The notes beneath the pieces were generated by a model. It searched no databases. It was not told where the DNA came from and saw only the letters and a program-made list of their open reading frames with translations. A stretch of 64,000 nucleotides of DNA, from NCBI GenBank assembly GCA_036898135.1, contig CM072513.1:18901286-18965285 (forward strand). Reading direction: 5' to 3'. The position numbers and the translations under genes were made by a program. This document shows, piece by piece, positions 37,545 to 48,210 of this stretch (its first letter is position 1; each line of letters starts with the position of its first letter). The DNA is from Oncomelania hupensis (taxonomy: Eukaryota; Mollusca; Gastropoda; Littorinimorpha; Pomatiopsidae).

Positions 37545-39778
37545 ATAATGATGATGATTATTATTATTATCAACAACGCCATCGGAAACTGGTTCAGAAC
37601 AACAATCGGTGGGCATCAGGGATGCCTACTCTCTCCAACACTCTTCAACATCTTCATAGAGCGCATCATGTCAGATGCCCTTGCAGATCACAAAGGCACA
37701 GTCAGCATAGGGGGTAGAGCAATCTCCAACCTCCATTTTGCGGATGACATCAATGGATTTGCTGGAGAGGAACAATAACTTGAACAGCTGGTACAGAGGC
37801 TTGACACCACCTCCAGAGCCTATGGAATGGAAATAAGTGCAGAGAAGACCAAAATGATGACCAACAACACCAATAGCATCAACATGGACATCAAAGTCCA
37901 AGGCCAATCCCTCAACACAGTGCATAGCTTCAAATATTTAGGAGCCATTGTATCAGACAATGGGTCCCGACAGGAAGTCCTCTCCAGGATCGCTCAAACA
38001 GCAGCTGCACTGGCGAGGTTGAAGCCCATTTGGAAAGACAGGACCATCAGTCTACATTCCAAGGTAAGACTGCTGCGCTCCCTTGTCATCTCCATCTTCC
38101 TATACTCTTGCTAAACATGGACCTACAACGCAGATCTACAACGAAGAATACAAAGTATGGAGATTAGGTGCTACAGAAGACTTATGGGCATTTCCTATAC
38201 CCAGCAACATCACCAACGACGAAGTCCGACAGACCATCAAACAAGCCATTGGACACCACGATGACCTGCTCACAGTGATGAAAAAACGGAAACTTCGATG
38301 GTATGGCCTACTCAGCAGATCATCAGGTCTTGCAAAGACCATCCTGCAAGGCACATTGCAAGGAGGTAGAAGAAGAGGGAGACCGAAAAAGAGGTGGGAG
38401 GACAACATTCGAGAATGGACTGGTTTGACACTGAGCGAATCAATCAGGGTTGCTGAGGACAGGGAAAGATGGAGTACGCTGGTTAAACGATCATCTGTGG
38501 TGCCCCTACGACCTCCGGGTTACGGGACAGGATAGGATAGGATAGGGTTCCCGACAAAAAATGTTTCATTTGATCGTCCTTAAATTTAGATTTTTTTCAG
38601 CTCAAAAACTGCTCAAGGCGCTGATCGATGTTAAGTAGTGTCCACGTTTGGCTTAGGTTGTACAGCTTATGCATTGGGTTATGAGTTTTTTCACTTTTGA
38701 GGGGCGGCCACACCTTATGAGTATAGTGGCCACATTTGGCCTACGTTTCTCGGCTTATGCATTGGTTCGGGGGTAGTGGCGCCAAGTTTATCAAGGCCCG
38801 GTGTGACATCGTCACAGTTCCTAGTATCTTAGCTGGGCTGGGAGCGAATGGGAGCATTCTGATTGGTCGACGCGTTACAAAATTCGACGCATGCGCACAG
38901 TGCTATCATAGTCTTCGTAAGGGTTAGGGTTTGGGTTAGAGTTAAGAGTTTAGGGTTTGGGTTAGGGTTAGGGTTATGACGCCTAAGAACTTCGTGAAAA
39001 AGCCGGCCCGACATGACCTGGCGCATGCGCAAATGCGCTCGGATAAACTAGGAGACCCAGAACTTGAAGGATGTGACACCGGTTCGAATTTATAAACGTG
39101 TGTACTGTATAATTTCACTACAACAAGGCGCTTTTTCATGACGATGTAATGCACTCTTTCACGATTTGATTATAATAAGAAAAATGTTACTAAGATCGAC
39201 ACGCTACAAGTGAATTCAAGTGTTTTAGCTCTCCCAGTCGTTTGTGGCAGACAACCTTTGTTGCGTGTAATCATGCGTGCTGGAGGAGCTTAGGTCGACC
39301 TCTAAACTCTTGACGTCGCACCCTCGATTCTGATTGGTCCTCGTAAGCCCGGCTTGTGAAATTTTGCAGGAGAATTCAAACAAGCGCTATCCTTGTAACA
39401 TTTAACCTTAGCCAGTACGCAAGGACATACCTAAAGAAATCATAACACAAGTGTGGCCGGGAGCGTAACACAAGTGTGGCCGGGCCTTTACTGTTAGCGT
39501 ACTTACTATGAACAGTCAGAAGCACTAACACCTCTCGTTCTTTGAGGAATTCCGACCCGTACTCTGTGGGGAAGTTTCGCAAGTTTTTCACGACGCCTCT
39601 CTCGTCAGACACTTCCACCTCCTCTGCAACACAATTACGACCATCTTCATCATCATCATCACAGTCATTATCATCATCGTCGTCCCTCTCGTCTGACACT
39701 TACACTTTCTCTCCAACACAATGATGACTATCGTCGTACTCGGCGGCGGCGTTGTGGTCATCGTCATCATCATCATCG

Positions 39779-39815
<37 letters not shown>

Positions 39816-40399
39816 TATCATCATCATCACATCGTCATCGTCATCATCATCGTCGTCGTCGTCGTAGTGGTTAGCCCTCTCGTCTGACTCTTCCGCCTCC
39901 TCTGCAATACAATGATGACCATCGTCTTCATCGTCGTCATCATCATCGCTGTCGTGATCATCATCGTCGTCGTCATCATCGCCATCATCATAATCGTCGC
40001 CGTTGTCATCATTATCTTAAAGGCACTAGACATGCTATGGCAGGATAATACACCACATTACATTGCCTGTAAATTGCTGGCCCCTTAGACGGGTGAGTGA
40101 AAGAGACACTGTACATATAGGCTAAATACCCAACATGCACTATAGATCCTGTTCCCACCACCCCTTCCCCTTCTCTCCTCCCGCCTCCCACTCTATTGTC
40201 CTACGTGACGCGGCTCTTGTGGCTGCCGTCAACCCGAATTTTTAAGGGAAGAGAGACAAATACATTTTTTTTTTAATATAAAGAAAGAAGTAAATAAATA
40301 AATATTATTCACCTTTACTTCCGCAACCACATTTCAACTTCATGTTTTCCAGCAGAATTTCATTCTTGCAGTAGGCGTTAAAGATTTTGCTCCGTCCCT
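35223..40399 (-). CDS. Unknown host gene, last four exons
   Basis: Exons on the minus strand: 40399-40313, 39623-39507, 36231-36136, 35443-35223. All three introns are phase 1 and all sites are GT-AG, with a consensus donor ATA|GTAAGT at the second exon. The joined frame ends in TGA at 35223. Exon 1 carries KIFNAYCKNEILLENMKLKC and GCGSK, exon 2 SDERGVVKNLRNFPTEYGSE, exon 3 KGRPGDNQVDAKPVFTPALD, and exon 4 a Ser/Asn-rich stretch (RRQQTTSDNEDDVLGKS) and a basic end GKKPGFFKKPSKTLLRK. No family is recognised and no membrane segment is seen. Earlier exons must lie above 40399. A tiny ATG exon at 56194-56170, also ending in phase 1, is a remote candidate start. Introns hold an L2-like LINE, an RTE fragment and a MITE. 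Confidence 0.6.
36136..36231 (-). CDS. Third visible exon of the unknown gene
   Basis: Acceptor TTAATTTTCAG, donor AACG|GTAAGG, 96 bp, phase 1 at both ends. It encodes NLCKGRPGDNQVDAKPVFTP and ALDSLRNDRDFN. Confidence 0.55.
36500..37495 (+). mobile_element. L2-like LINE 3' end
   Basis: It starts in an RT C-terminal block (GYSNQAINKVQNSAARLVFR) and continues to SFAYSAPKQWNALLS and NTRLFRQYYSD with a stop, broken by one frameshift. A ~520-bp T-rich 3' UTR ends CGATATATAAATCAGCC and ATT repeats, as in L2-group LINEs. It lies in an intron of the minus-strand gene. Confidence 0.7.
37460..37572. repeat. ATT and GAT trinucleotide arrays
   Basis: An ATT run (probably the LINE tail) followed by about 15 GAT units and more ATT, up to the RTE fragment. 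Confidence 0.9.
37573..38549 (+). pseudogene. RTE LINE 3' half, broken
   Basis: It encodes GCLLSPTLFNIFIERIMSDA, ISNLHFADDINGFAGEE (catalytic FADD kept), GMEISAEKTKMMTNNT and the 3' GGRRRGRPKKRWEDNIREWT block, but with stops and shifts. It ends ACGGGACAGGATAGGATAGG. Confidence 0.85.
38790..39085. mobile_element. Candidate foldback MITE with telomere-like core
   Basis: The ends are imperfect inverted repeats: CCCGGTGTGACATCGTCACA on the left and the inverse of a CCGGTGTCACATCCTTCAAG block on the right. Both arms contain a GCGCATGCGC-like or CGCATGCGCA motif. The centre is the TTAGGG-like tract at 38917-38977. A single arm-like copy is near 12048-12110. Confidence 0.45.
38917..38977 (+). repeat. 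Interstitial telomere-like TTAGGG repeats
   Basis: Degenerate GGGTTAGGGTTTGGGTTAGA units, about ten in 60 bp. TTAGGG is the common metazoan telomere unit. Confidence 0.85.
39507..39623 (-). CDS. Second visible exon of the unknown gene
   Basis: Acceptor ATTGTGTTGCAG, donor CATA|GTAAGTAC, 117 bp, phase 1 at both ends. It encodes EEVEVSDERGVVKNLRNFPT and EYGSEFLKEREVLVLLTVH. Two degenerate copies of its acceptor and first codons lie just upstream (39688-39725 and 39878-39915) within trinucleotide arrays. Confidence 0.55.
39640..40015. repeat. ATC/GTC trinucleotide arrays with duplicated exon edges
   Basis: Long CATCAT/CGTCGT arrays, broken by two copies of a CTCTCGTCTGAC...CTCTGCAA-type block that copies the 5' edge of the exon at 39507-39623. 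Long Met/Thr or Asp frames here are artefacts. Confidence 0.85.
40313..40399 (-). CDS. First visible exon of the unknown gene
   Basis: Acceptor CCATGTTTCAG, donor AAAG|GTGAAT, 87 bp, phase 1 at both ends. It encodes EGRSKIFNAYCKNEILLENM and KLKCGCGSK, with three Cys. Confidence 0.55.
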
Positions 40400-40802
40400 C
40401 TGAAACATGGGGAAAGAAATGAATGGGAATTCATACATTAATGACAGCTTATCAAGCGCATACAATCAAGGAAGTGAAAACGGCGGCAACAACAACACGC
40501 ACACATGCCATCACCAACATCAGCAGCACCAGCAACGTCACTCATTGTCCAGTTTCGATGTCGTCTTCAGAATTGTTTTCGACGTCACAATCGTTGTCAA
40601 CGGCAGCAAAAACATCAATCGTCACTATAAGCATCTGCATAATTCACTTTCACCATCACCTGATTCTACATAATGTCAAATCGTCATTATTTTAATTTAC
40701 ATTCTCATCTTCTTCATCCTCCCTCTCCTCCTCCTCATCATCACCTTCTTCTTCTTCTTCTTCTTCTTCTCTTCTTCCTCCTTCTCCTCTTCTTCTTCTT
40801 CG

Positions 40803-41765
40803 AATCCTATCCTATCCTATCCCGTAACTCGAAGGTCGTTGGGGCACCACAGATGATCGTTTAACCAGCGTACTCCATCTTTCTCTGTCCTCAGCAACCC
40901 TCAAGGTTTCGCTCAGTGTCAAGCGTCCATTCTCGAATGTTGTCCTCCCACCTCTTTTTTGTCTCCTTCTTCTTCTGCCTCCTTGTACCGTACCTTGCAG
41001 GATGGTCTTTGCATGGCCTGAAGCTCTAATGTCGTGGCCATATTATCGGAGTTTCCGTTTCTTCACCACTGTGAGCATATCCTCATGTTGTCCAATGGCT
41101 TGTGTGATGGTCTGTTGGACTTCGTCATTGGTGATGTGCTGGGTATAGGAAATGCCCAAGAGTCTTCTGTAGCACCTCATCTCCATGCTTTGTATTCTTC
41201 GTAGTAGATCTGCTGTGAGGGTCCATGTTTCGAAAGCGTATCATTTTGGTATTCTCTGCATTTATTTCCATTCCATAGGCTCTGGATGTGATGTCAAACC
41301 CCTGTTCCAGCTGTTCAAGTTTGTGTTCCTCTCCAGCCAATTCATCAATGGCATCCGCAAAACGGAGGTTGGAGATTGCTAACCTTTATGTTGACTGTGC
41401 CTTCGTGATCTGCAAGGGCATCTGACATGATGTGCTCTATGAAGATGTTGAAGAGTGTTGGAGAGAGTAGGCATGTTGTGGAGGACTGCACTGGTAGCCT
41501 TGTCATACAGGCTTTTGATTACTTCAATTATTTTAGGGTTGATGTTGTACGCTCTCATGGTTGCCCACCGAGCTGCATGCCAGACTCGGCCAAACGCTTT
41601 CTGGAAGTCTACAAACACATGATATAGATGTTGTTGGTGCTGTAGGTATTTCTCGCAGATTATTCTGAGGTTGAAATATCTCTTCGGTGGTACTTCGTCC
41701 TGCCCTGAATTCTGCATGTTCTTCAGCTATGATTTGTTCAGCTTGGGATTTCAACCTCTTGGAAT
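40803..41765 (-). pseudogene. RTE LINE, 3' part, internally deleted
   Basis: Starts at TCCTATCCTATCCTATCCCG (3' end, inverted) and extends into the RT domain near 41765. Compared with 51285-54455 it lacks about 290 bp near 41240 and about 50 bp near 41475, and has many substitutions. Confidence 0.82.
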
Positions 41766-42054
41766 ACATTGTAGGCTATATACATTAATCTAAAACCCAA
41801 CAGGAGGGGAAATAATCATCAAAAGTACACTAACCACCACCCCCCTTCCCCTCCTCTCTGTAATGCAGCCTGCAATGGACGCGCCCCTACTTCAATGGAA
41901 CTCAAAGGGCGTCAACCCCAGGTGAGCGCTATATTTGTAGAAGACTGAAAGCAAATACATTTTAAATTTTGAAATTAAGATTGACTGCGTCCAATACCAT
42001 AATTAAGGCAGGGAGGTAACCGTAGTACCTAGAAAAAGCCTTCGTGACATGTTG

Positions 42055-42125
42055 AGTCTCATACCGAAATAAAAGATGCCGTTTCTGCGGGGATCGAACC
42101 CACAACCCCTGGCATTAGAAACTAG
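42055..42125 (-). mobile_element. Possible tRNA-like SINE fragment
   Basis: The minus strand has GTGGGTTCGATCCCCGCAGA, a good box B, preceded by a CCAGGGGTTGTG block. Box A is poor. Confidence 0.35.
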
Positions 42126-42297
42126 TTCTCCAATAGTGTAGTGTAGGCCTCTTATCTTTCAATGCACAGATGTGCATACTCACATACTTATCGACAGCCT
42201 TACTTTACAATTGGACTCTTTCGAGCTTTCACTTCTATGTAATGTAGATTCTACCTAACGCAGTTCGTTTAGTGGCTCCGGAATCAATATGTGTGAG

Positions 42298-42915
42298 TTA
42301 GTTAGTTGGTTATTCATTGCTTACAGGGTCCAGCGGACTGCTAAGAGCCGAATCAGGAACACAAAATCAAGACAACAACTTCGCTAAAAGAGGACTCACC
42401 CCTGATCCGCATAAAAGATCTGCCGAAACAACTCTAGTGGTAACACTGAAGGCACTCCACCACTCGGTCACTTTACAATAAAGGCATCCCACGCAGGGGA
42501 CGCTGAGGTTATACTCTAATTTATCAAACCTCCGTTTACAAAAACAAAATAGAATACAAAAATCATTATAAAATATCAACAAAACACATACATAGAAAAT
42601 TCCTACATTGCCAAATAATAACATCATAGGAAGCCCCAGTGACCACCCGGCCAAAAAGCATCCAATATTCCCAAGCTGATACAACAGACCTCACACACAA
42701 ATGAGGAGTTTTGTTCCGGAAGAATTTTCAAGAAAAAAGGTAGGTGACTGGTCTAGCGAAGAAGATAAGTATAGTAGATTGATAGAACAGAGTAGGAATG
42801 AGAAAGTACAAAGGAGAAAGACAGCGACAGTGGGAATTTAAAGCACTAAATTTCCAGAAAGTGGGCATACTACTTATACTGAAACCCCCGGAACCCCCAT
42901 AAGGGGAGGGGGAGG
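42298..42915 (-). mobile_element. 600-bp dispersed element, copy 2
   Basis: The most complete copy. It begins (on plus) TTAGTTAGTTGGTTATTCAT and GGGTCCAGCGGACTGC, the LINE-type 3' end read inverted, and ends in a CCCCCGGAACCCCC-rich end. All three copies can encode a similar minus-strand stretch around WSLGLPMMLLF; whether it is translated is unknown. Confidence 0.7.
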
Positions 42916-43389
42916 GGGGGGAAGAATATGTGTGAGGTGTGATAGGATGGATGTTTGCGTTGAAGGGGTAGGGGAAAGCATTCGCAGACCAACACGCCAC
43001 CATGAATCAGTCAGTATTAACTCCTTTGGGGGTTTCGTGCTAGGCTACCCGCAGAAACAATGCGTTCTATTTTTCGCAACGCTGTCCGAATGAAATCAAA
43101 AGCCCCGTTGTTATTGCGAGCCCAGCGATCAAATGGATTTCTCTTTGAAAGGGAATGTGAACAATTGCAGCTTTGATTCAGTGCAAAGTACGCAGACCTT
43201 ATGCTTTGGTCGCTGCAAACTACACTCAATCACTCATTTAATCACCCCTGGAGTTAACGTTTTCCTATATAGAATAGAGAGGTTTAACAGACGTCAACAA
43301 TACATTCACTGTTTTGTTTAGATGTTCTTAAAGCGAGTGTGAAGTCTTTCTAAAAATAAAAAAACAAAAATTATTTAAAGGAAAAAAAA

Positions 43390-43466
43390 TATATATATAT
43401 ATTTATATACCTATATCTATATATTATATCTATCTATCTATAGATCTATCTATCTATCTATTATCT

Positions 43467-43543
<77 letters not shown>
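43390..43543. repeat. ATAG tetranucleotide array
   Basis: An AT-rich start, then about 25 AGAT units running directly into the 3' end of the RTE fragment at 43544, so it probably grew from the LINE tail. Confidence 0.9.
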
Positions 43544-43544
<1 letters not shown>

Positions 43545-43698
43545 CCCGTAACTCAAAGGTCGTTGGGGCACCATAGATGATCGTTTTACCAGCGTACTCC
43601 ATCCTTCTCTGTTCTCAGCAACCCTCATGGCTTCATTCAGTGTCAAACCAGTCCATTCTCGAATGTGGACCTCCCACCTCTTTTTTTGTCTCGTGTAT
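43544..43698 (-). mobile_element. RTE LINE terminal fragment
   Basis: CCCGTAACTCAAAGGTCGTT through the CACCTCTTTTTTTGTCTC block: the last ~155 bp of the RTE, inverted. Confidence 0.8.
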
Positions 43699-43713
43699 AT
43701 ATAATATAATTCT

Positions 43714-44079
43714 ATCCCGTAACTCAAAGGTCGTTGGGGCATCACAAATGATCGACTTACCAGCGAACTACATTCTTCTCTGTTCTCAGCAACCCTCATA
43801 GCTTCATTCAGTGCCAAACCAGTCCACTCTCAAATGTGGTCCTTCCACCTCTTGTTCTGTCTTCCTCTTCTTCTGCCTCCTTGCACCGTGCTTTGCAGGA
43901 TGGTCTTTGCAAGGCCTGATGCTCTGCTGAGTAGGCCATACCATCGGAGTTTCCGTTTCTTCACCACTGTGAGCATGTCATCGTGTTGTCCAATGGCTTG
44001 TGTGATGATCTGTCGGACTTCGACGTTGGTGATGTGCTGGGTACAGGAAAAGCCCAGAAGTCTTCTGTAGCACCTCATC
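43714..44079 (-). mobile_element. RTE LINE terminal fragment, second copy
   Basis: Begins again at CTATCCCGTAACTCAAAGGT and extends to CTTCTGTAGCACCTCATC. With 43544-43698 it forms two head-to-tail RTE 3' ends 15 bp apart. Confidence 0.8.
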
Positions 44080-44624
44080 GATGGGGAGAAGGAGGAAGCT
44101 TGCGCTTGCTTGGTATATTTATGTAGCTAGGACTCACTCTTCCGCAACATGAGAGTCAAGATCATTTTTAAAGTCCGTGCGATGGAAAGCGTGCGTGCAC
44201 AGCCTAGACCTCGGTTCACACTCTTACCCAAAGAAGTTATTTTTAGAAAAGTTAAACGAGAACATGCACCATACAGAACACTTGCATTAACACTTCGTAA
44301 CGTTTCTTCGTGTGTTCTTAAAATACTTCTCCACAGTCGCACTTTTGCCATTTTTAATTTAATACCACCCTACTCCAAAGCCCGGGTGATTTCTAAAAAG
44401 GCAAACGTGTAGCAGACGTCAAACATGCATTCACACCGTTGTAACTTTTGTTGATCGTTTCTTTTAGGTGCTTCAGTCACGGGCGCATTATTGAAGATTT
44501 TAATACCACGCCATCCAACTCTAGGATAAACCAAGAAGAATGGAGAGTGAGAAACAATTAGTGGATCCCCGAGAGCGGAGGGGTAGACGTAGTGGATCCC
44601 CGATAGCGAAGGGATAGTTTACGT

Positions 44625-44818
44625 TGTTGTTTGTAGATTATAGTCACACGACACTTTCGCATATAGGTGACTACTGGACCGATTTATACTGACACCAGCG
44701 GGCCAGTTGTTGGTAAGGGGAAAATAATATGATCACACGTTGACCAATCCGGGATTCGAACCAGCGACCTTTCGGTTACTAGCAAGACGCTCTTACCAAC
44801 TGAGCTACCCGGCCTCTA
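44625..44818 (-). mobile_element. tRNA-derived SINE (GGCCGGGTAGCTCAGTTGG type)
   Basis: The minus strand begins GGCCGGGTAGCTCAGTTGGT with box B GGTTCGAATCCCGG, then a ~120-bp body ending GACTATAATCTACAAACAAC. It is nearly identical to 61750-61960. The acceptor and T stems do not pair fully, so it is not a working tRNA gene. Confidence 0.8.
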
Positions 44819-45794
44819 AGTTTACTTTATTATTTAATCAGTTTATAGTCCCCTCTCTTCCCGGTAAGGATTTTCAGAGAGGAGACTTACTATACTGCGC
44901 TCCCCCCTCCCTTTATAGGGGATCCTCTACCCCTCCGCTATTCGGGATCCACTCATTCTTTCCCAAGCTCCACAGTGACTCTTCTTGGTTATTGCGCCTG
45001 TGGATGAATTGAAAACAGAAAGGCACACGAGGTAGAATACCACAACATGCATTCCCAGCTTCGTCAGACGAATTCCGAAGGTTGTATCGCTTTTTAGATT
45101 TTTAAAAAGATATGTTCTAAATGCTTTCATTAAAATAGCCTTTTGTAACAGAAATAATTTTTTTTTTAATATCAACTACAACCTCGTCTTCTATAGGTAA
45201 CCCATTCATTTGTTATAGATAGGTAGTGCATGCCTATAGACAAAATCCGTACTCGCTGACAATCATTTTGCGGAGAAGGCAGCACAAAATTCTCCCGCAC
45301 GGATGACGAATAAAATTAACAACAACAACAACAAAATGAAAAGGCAAAAAAAAAAACACACAAAAAAAACTTTTGCTTCGATTTTTAGGTAGTTTAAATG
45401 CTTCAATCACACTCGTTCTTTGTGACGGTTTTTTATACCCCCTTCTGTATTACTTCTGCCACCTGCGTATAATGCGCCAGCCGAATTTAAAATTGAAATT
45501 AAAGGCGAACAAGCAGCAGACGACAACAGAAGCCTCTCTGTTTTGAATCGCTTCTTTATGTGTTCTTAAATGCTTCAATTAAAAGTCGCACTCTGTGACT
45601 TCTTTAATACCCGCTGTAGGTCGATGGTGCCAACGATTCGATTCGGCTGTTGTTTACGTGACCATGTGTTTGATCCTTTGATATTTTAAATCTAAACAGC
45701 AGGGATTTATACAATAAGAAATGCATTTTGAATATAAGCTGTTGCACTGAAATGACGAGTGCAGGTGGAAGAATAAATGTAAAAAAAAATCTAT

Positions 45795-46163
45795 TTGACT
45801 GGTGGAATATGAATAGGTATAATCTATTTGAATGGTAGAATAAGAGTTGGCATAATCTATTTCAATGATGGAATGAAAGTCAGCATAATTTGAATGGTAG
45901 ATATTGGCATACTCTATTTGATTGGTGGTATAACAGTCGGCATAATCTATTTCAAAGGTAGAATGAGAGTGGGCATAATCTATTTGAATGGTGGAATAAG
46001 AGTTGGCATAATCTATTGGAATGGTGGATTGATAGTTGGCATAATCTATTTGAAAGGTGGAATGAGAGCTGGCCTAATCTATTTGAATGGTGGAATGAGA
46101 GTGGGCATAATCTATTGGAATGGTAGATTGAGAACGGGCATACTCTACTGGAATGGTGGAATG
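45795..46163 (+). repeat. 33-bp minisatellite, left block
   Basis: Imperfect units of about 33 bp (ATAATCTATTTGAATGGTGG plus AATGAGAGTTGGC). The plus frame reads an 11-residue repeat, VGIIYLNGGMR, for about 10 units with no stop. The repeat continues at 46753 after a solo LTR. Confidence 0.9.
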
Positions 46164-46752
46164 TGTTATGTTGAAACGCGCACGATAGACCCGAACGTTT
46201 TGTTTTGCAAAGCATGCAATAATAGAGTGTATTTACCTTTGATTTGATTTTGCATTGTTGTTAGAAGAAGCTTGGTATAATGGTGATAATTTTAGTTGAT
46301 CGATATTATTTGAGAATTTTCTAGAGTTGGTTGTTTATTATCGATCGAAGCGTGTGGATAAATCTAGTGGTAACTACGAGACGCTTCCATCCTAAATAAG
46401 GTTATATGACGTTCGACTGTGATTACAAAGTTTGTTTTGATTGGTTGTGGTGCGTCACGCTGGAGTGTTCTACATTTTTCTGGAGTATAGAGAGACTATA
46501 TATGTGCCACACTGTTTTAAAAGAGTGTGAAAGTTGAAAGTTGTAAAGAGAGAAAGTGAAAAGCGATTGAGCGATTGTATGCAGTTGTTGATGTACGCTG
46601 AATAAAGTTGGAAAACTTCATACGACGACTCCTGCCTTGTTGCTGAGTGAACAGGTTGCGTGGATAAACGAATCTGAGTTACACTTATCAGGATTCAAGC
46701 ATTGGGGCTGAATCAACTACTGATAAAAACAAAACCAACATCGAGGGTAACA
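46164..46752 (+). repeat. Solo gypsy LTR in the minisatellite
   Basis: Starts TGTTATGTTGAAACGC and ends GAGGGTAACA. It is the same LTR family as 150-849 and 4994-5594. Flanks GAATG (46159-46163) and GAAGG (46753-46757) are a near-perfect 5-bp duplication, and the minisatellite phase resumes across it. No internal region remains, so it arose by LTR-LTR recombination. Confidence 0.88.
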
Positions 46753-46990
46753 GAAGGAGAGTTGGCGTAATCTATTTGAATGGTGAAATAATAGTTAGCA
46801 TAATCTATCTGAATGGTGGGATGAGAGTTGGCCTATTATATTTGAATGGGAGAATGAGAGTGGTCATAATCTATCTGAATGGTGGAATGAGAGTGGGCAT
46901 AATCTATTGTAATGATGGATTAAGAGTAGACGTAATCTATTTGAAAAGTGGAATGAGAGTAGGTATAATCTATTTTAATGCAGATATGTT
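46753..46990 (+). repeat. 33-bp minisatellite, right block
   Basis: Continuation of the array at 45795-46163, about seven units, again open in the plus frame with VGIIYLNGGMR-like repeats. It decays into G-rich unique sequence near 46990. Confidence 0.9.
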
Positions 46991-47529
46991 TTGGGAGTGT
47001 TGGGAGGGAGTTGAGGGGGTTATGGGAGGAGGGGGGGGAGGTGTCAACCTGTTTGAATGCATTCTATTTCAAAGGGGAATTGGATAAATACGCTAGCTGA
47101 TTGTAAAATGTGCACATGTTAGGGCCACTATTCTGAAGTGAAGAACAAATCTATTGTTCTTAAAAAATAACATTTTTGAGAAGGCTGTTCTTTCTTTCGC
47201 GCGCGTTTGTGTGGGTGTCACTGGACTAGCTCGGCGGCTGAGTAAATGTCTCGCTCGGTTATGGAATCCCCTTTGTACAATATTAATTTTCACCACTTTC
47301 AGTTAAATAATCTTTATTTAGAAGCATATTTTCTAAATAATAATTTTCTTTACAAACAATACAATATTACTCTAAATAATACATTTTCTCCGTAAATAAC
47401 GTAGTATATACCTAAACAATATATTGTTTAGATAAATAAATCATGATATAGGTAAATAAGGAATTGTGGCTAAATAAGGAATTGTTTACCTACATAATGC
47501 ATTATTTAGCACGTTGTGTTTAATAATGT

Positions 47530-48210
47530 CGATCTCGTGATGATGTCTTTCCGGCTCCATTTGAAGAGAGTAAATACAGCAAAGTGCACTAGGCTGAAGT
47601 TCGACCTGGACAAACTGCAAGACCCGGAGGTGGCAAAAATATTTCAGGCCACAATTGGAGGGAAATTTGCACCACTGCTTATTTTGGGGGCAGGCGAAGT
47701 AGATGTCAACACCATGACCAATACCTTCAACTCAGCTGTAACAGATGCCGCCACTGAGATCCTTGGCAAGCACCGACCAAAGAAGAAGCCGTGGATCACA
47801 CCTGAACTTTTGGATCTGTGTGATAAACGAAGAGAGTTAAAAAAGAAAAAGAACACCTCACAGGGAGCTGATGTCTACCGAAAAATCAACAATGACATCC
47901 GAAAAGGCATGCGCACAGCAAAGGAGAACTGGATAGAAGATCAATGCCAGGAAATAGAGAACAATCTGAACAAGAACAACAGCAAGAAGGCCTACCAGAC
48001 TGTGAAGCGGCTGACAAGTGTTAAACAGCCCAAAGTCTCCACTATCCAAAGCAAGTCTGGCATTTGCCTTACAGAAGAACAAGAAGTCTTGGACAGATGG
48101 ACAGAGTACTGCTCTGACCTTTACAACCATACACCAAATGGAGACCCATCAGTTCTAGCATGTCCGGAGAGCAGAGAAGAAGAAGAAATCCTCCCAATTC
48201 TCCGGGAAGA
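47530..48210 (+). pseudogene. RTE copy B: endonuclease end to linker
   Basis: The open frame includes RHRPKKKPWITPELLDLCDK and LTSVKQPKVSTIQSKSGICL and runs into the insertion. The counterpart in copy A lies between the endonuclease and RT domains. Confidence 0.8.

Larger units (their letters stand above)
43280..45680. repeat. Low-copy repeat region, unclassified
   Basis: Blocks like GCAGACGTCAACAATACATTCAC and TTCTTAAATGCTTCAATYA recur near 43300, 44290-44480, 45390 and 45540 in varied form. They look like an old segmental repeat broken by RTE and SINE insertions. No gene was recognised in the remaining sequence. Confidence 0.4.

Noticed and set aside
40407..40673. 88-codon plus-strand frame rich in His, Asn and Ser
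   Set aside because: Low-complexity composition, antisense to the minus-strand gene's intron, and no supporting context.
41872..41921. Plus-strand exon-like segment with a good acceptor and GTGAGC donor
   Set aside because: Only ~50 bp, no compatible neighbouring exon found and no recognised product.
43017..43229. 70-codon minus-strand frame (DRWARNNNGAFDFIRTALRK)
   Set aside because: No splice sites or start consistent with either supported gene; chance cannot be excluded.
43437..43543. CRISPR-like direct repeats
   Set aside because: It is a simple ATAG array without spacers; other tandem repeats here are minisatellites in eukaryotic DNA.
44740..44818. A tRNA gene (box A and box B present, inverted)
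   Set aside because: The stems do not pair fully and the unit continues into a body shared with 61750-61960, so it is a SINE.
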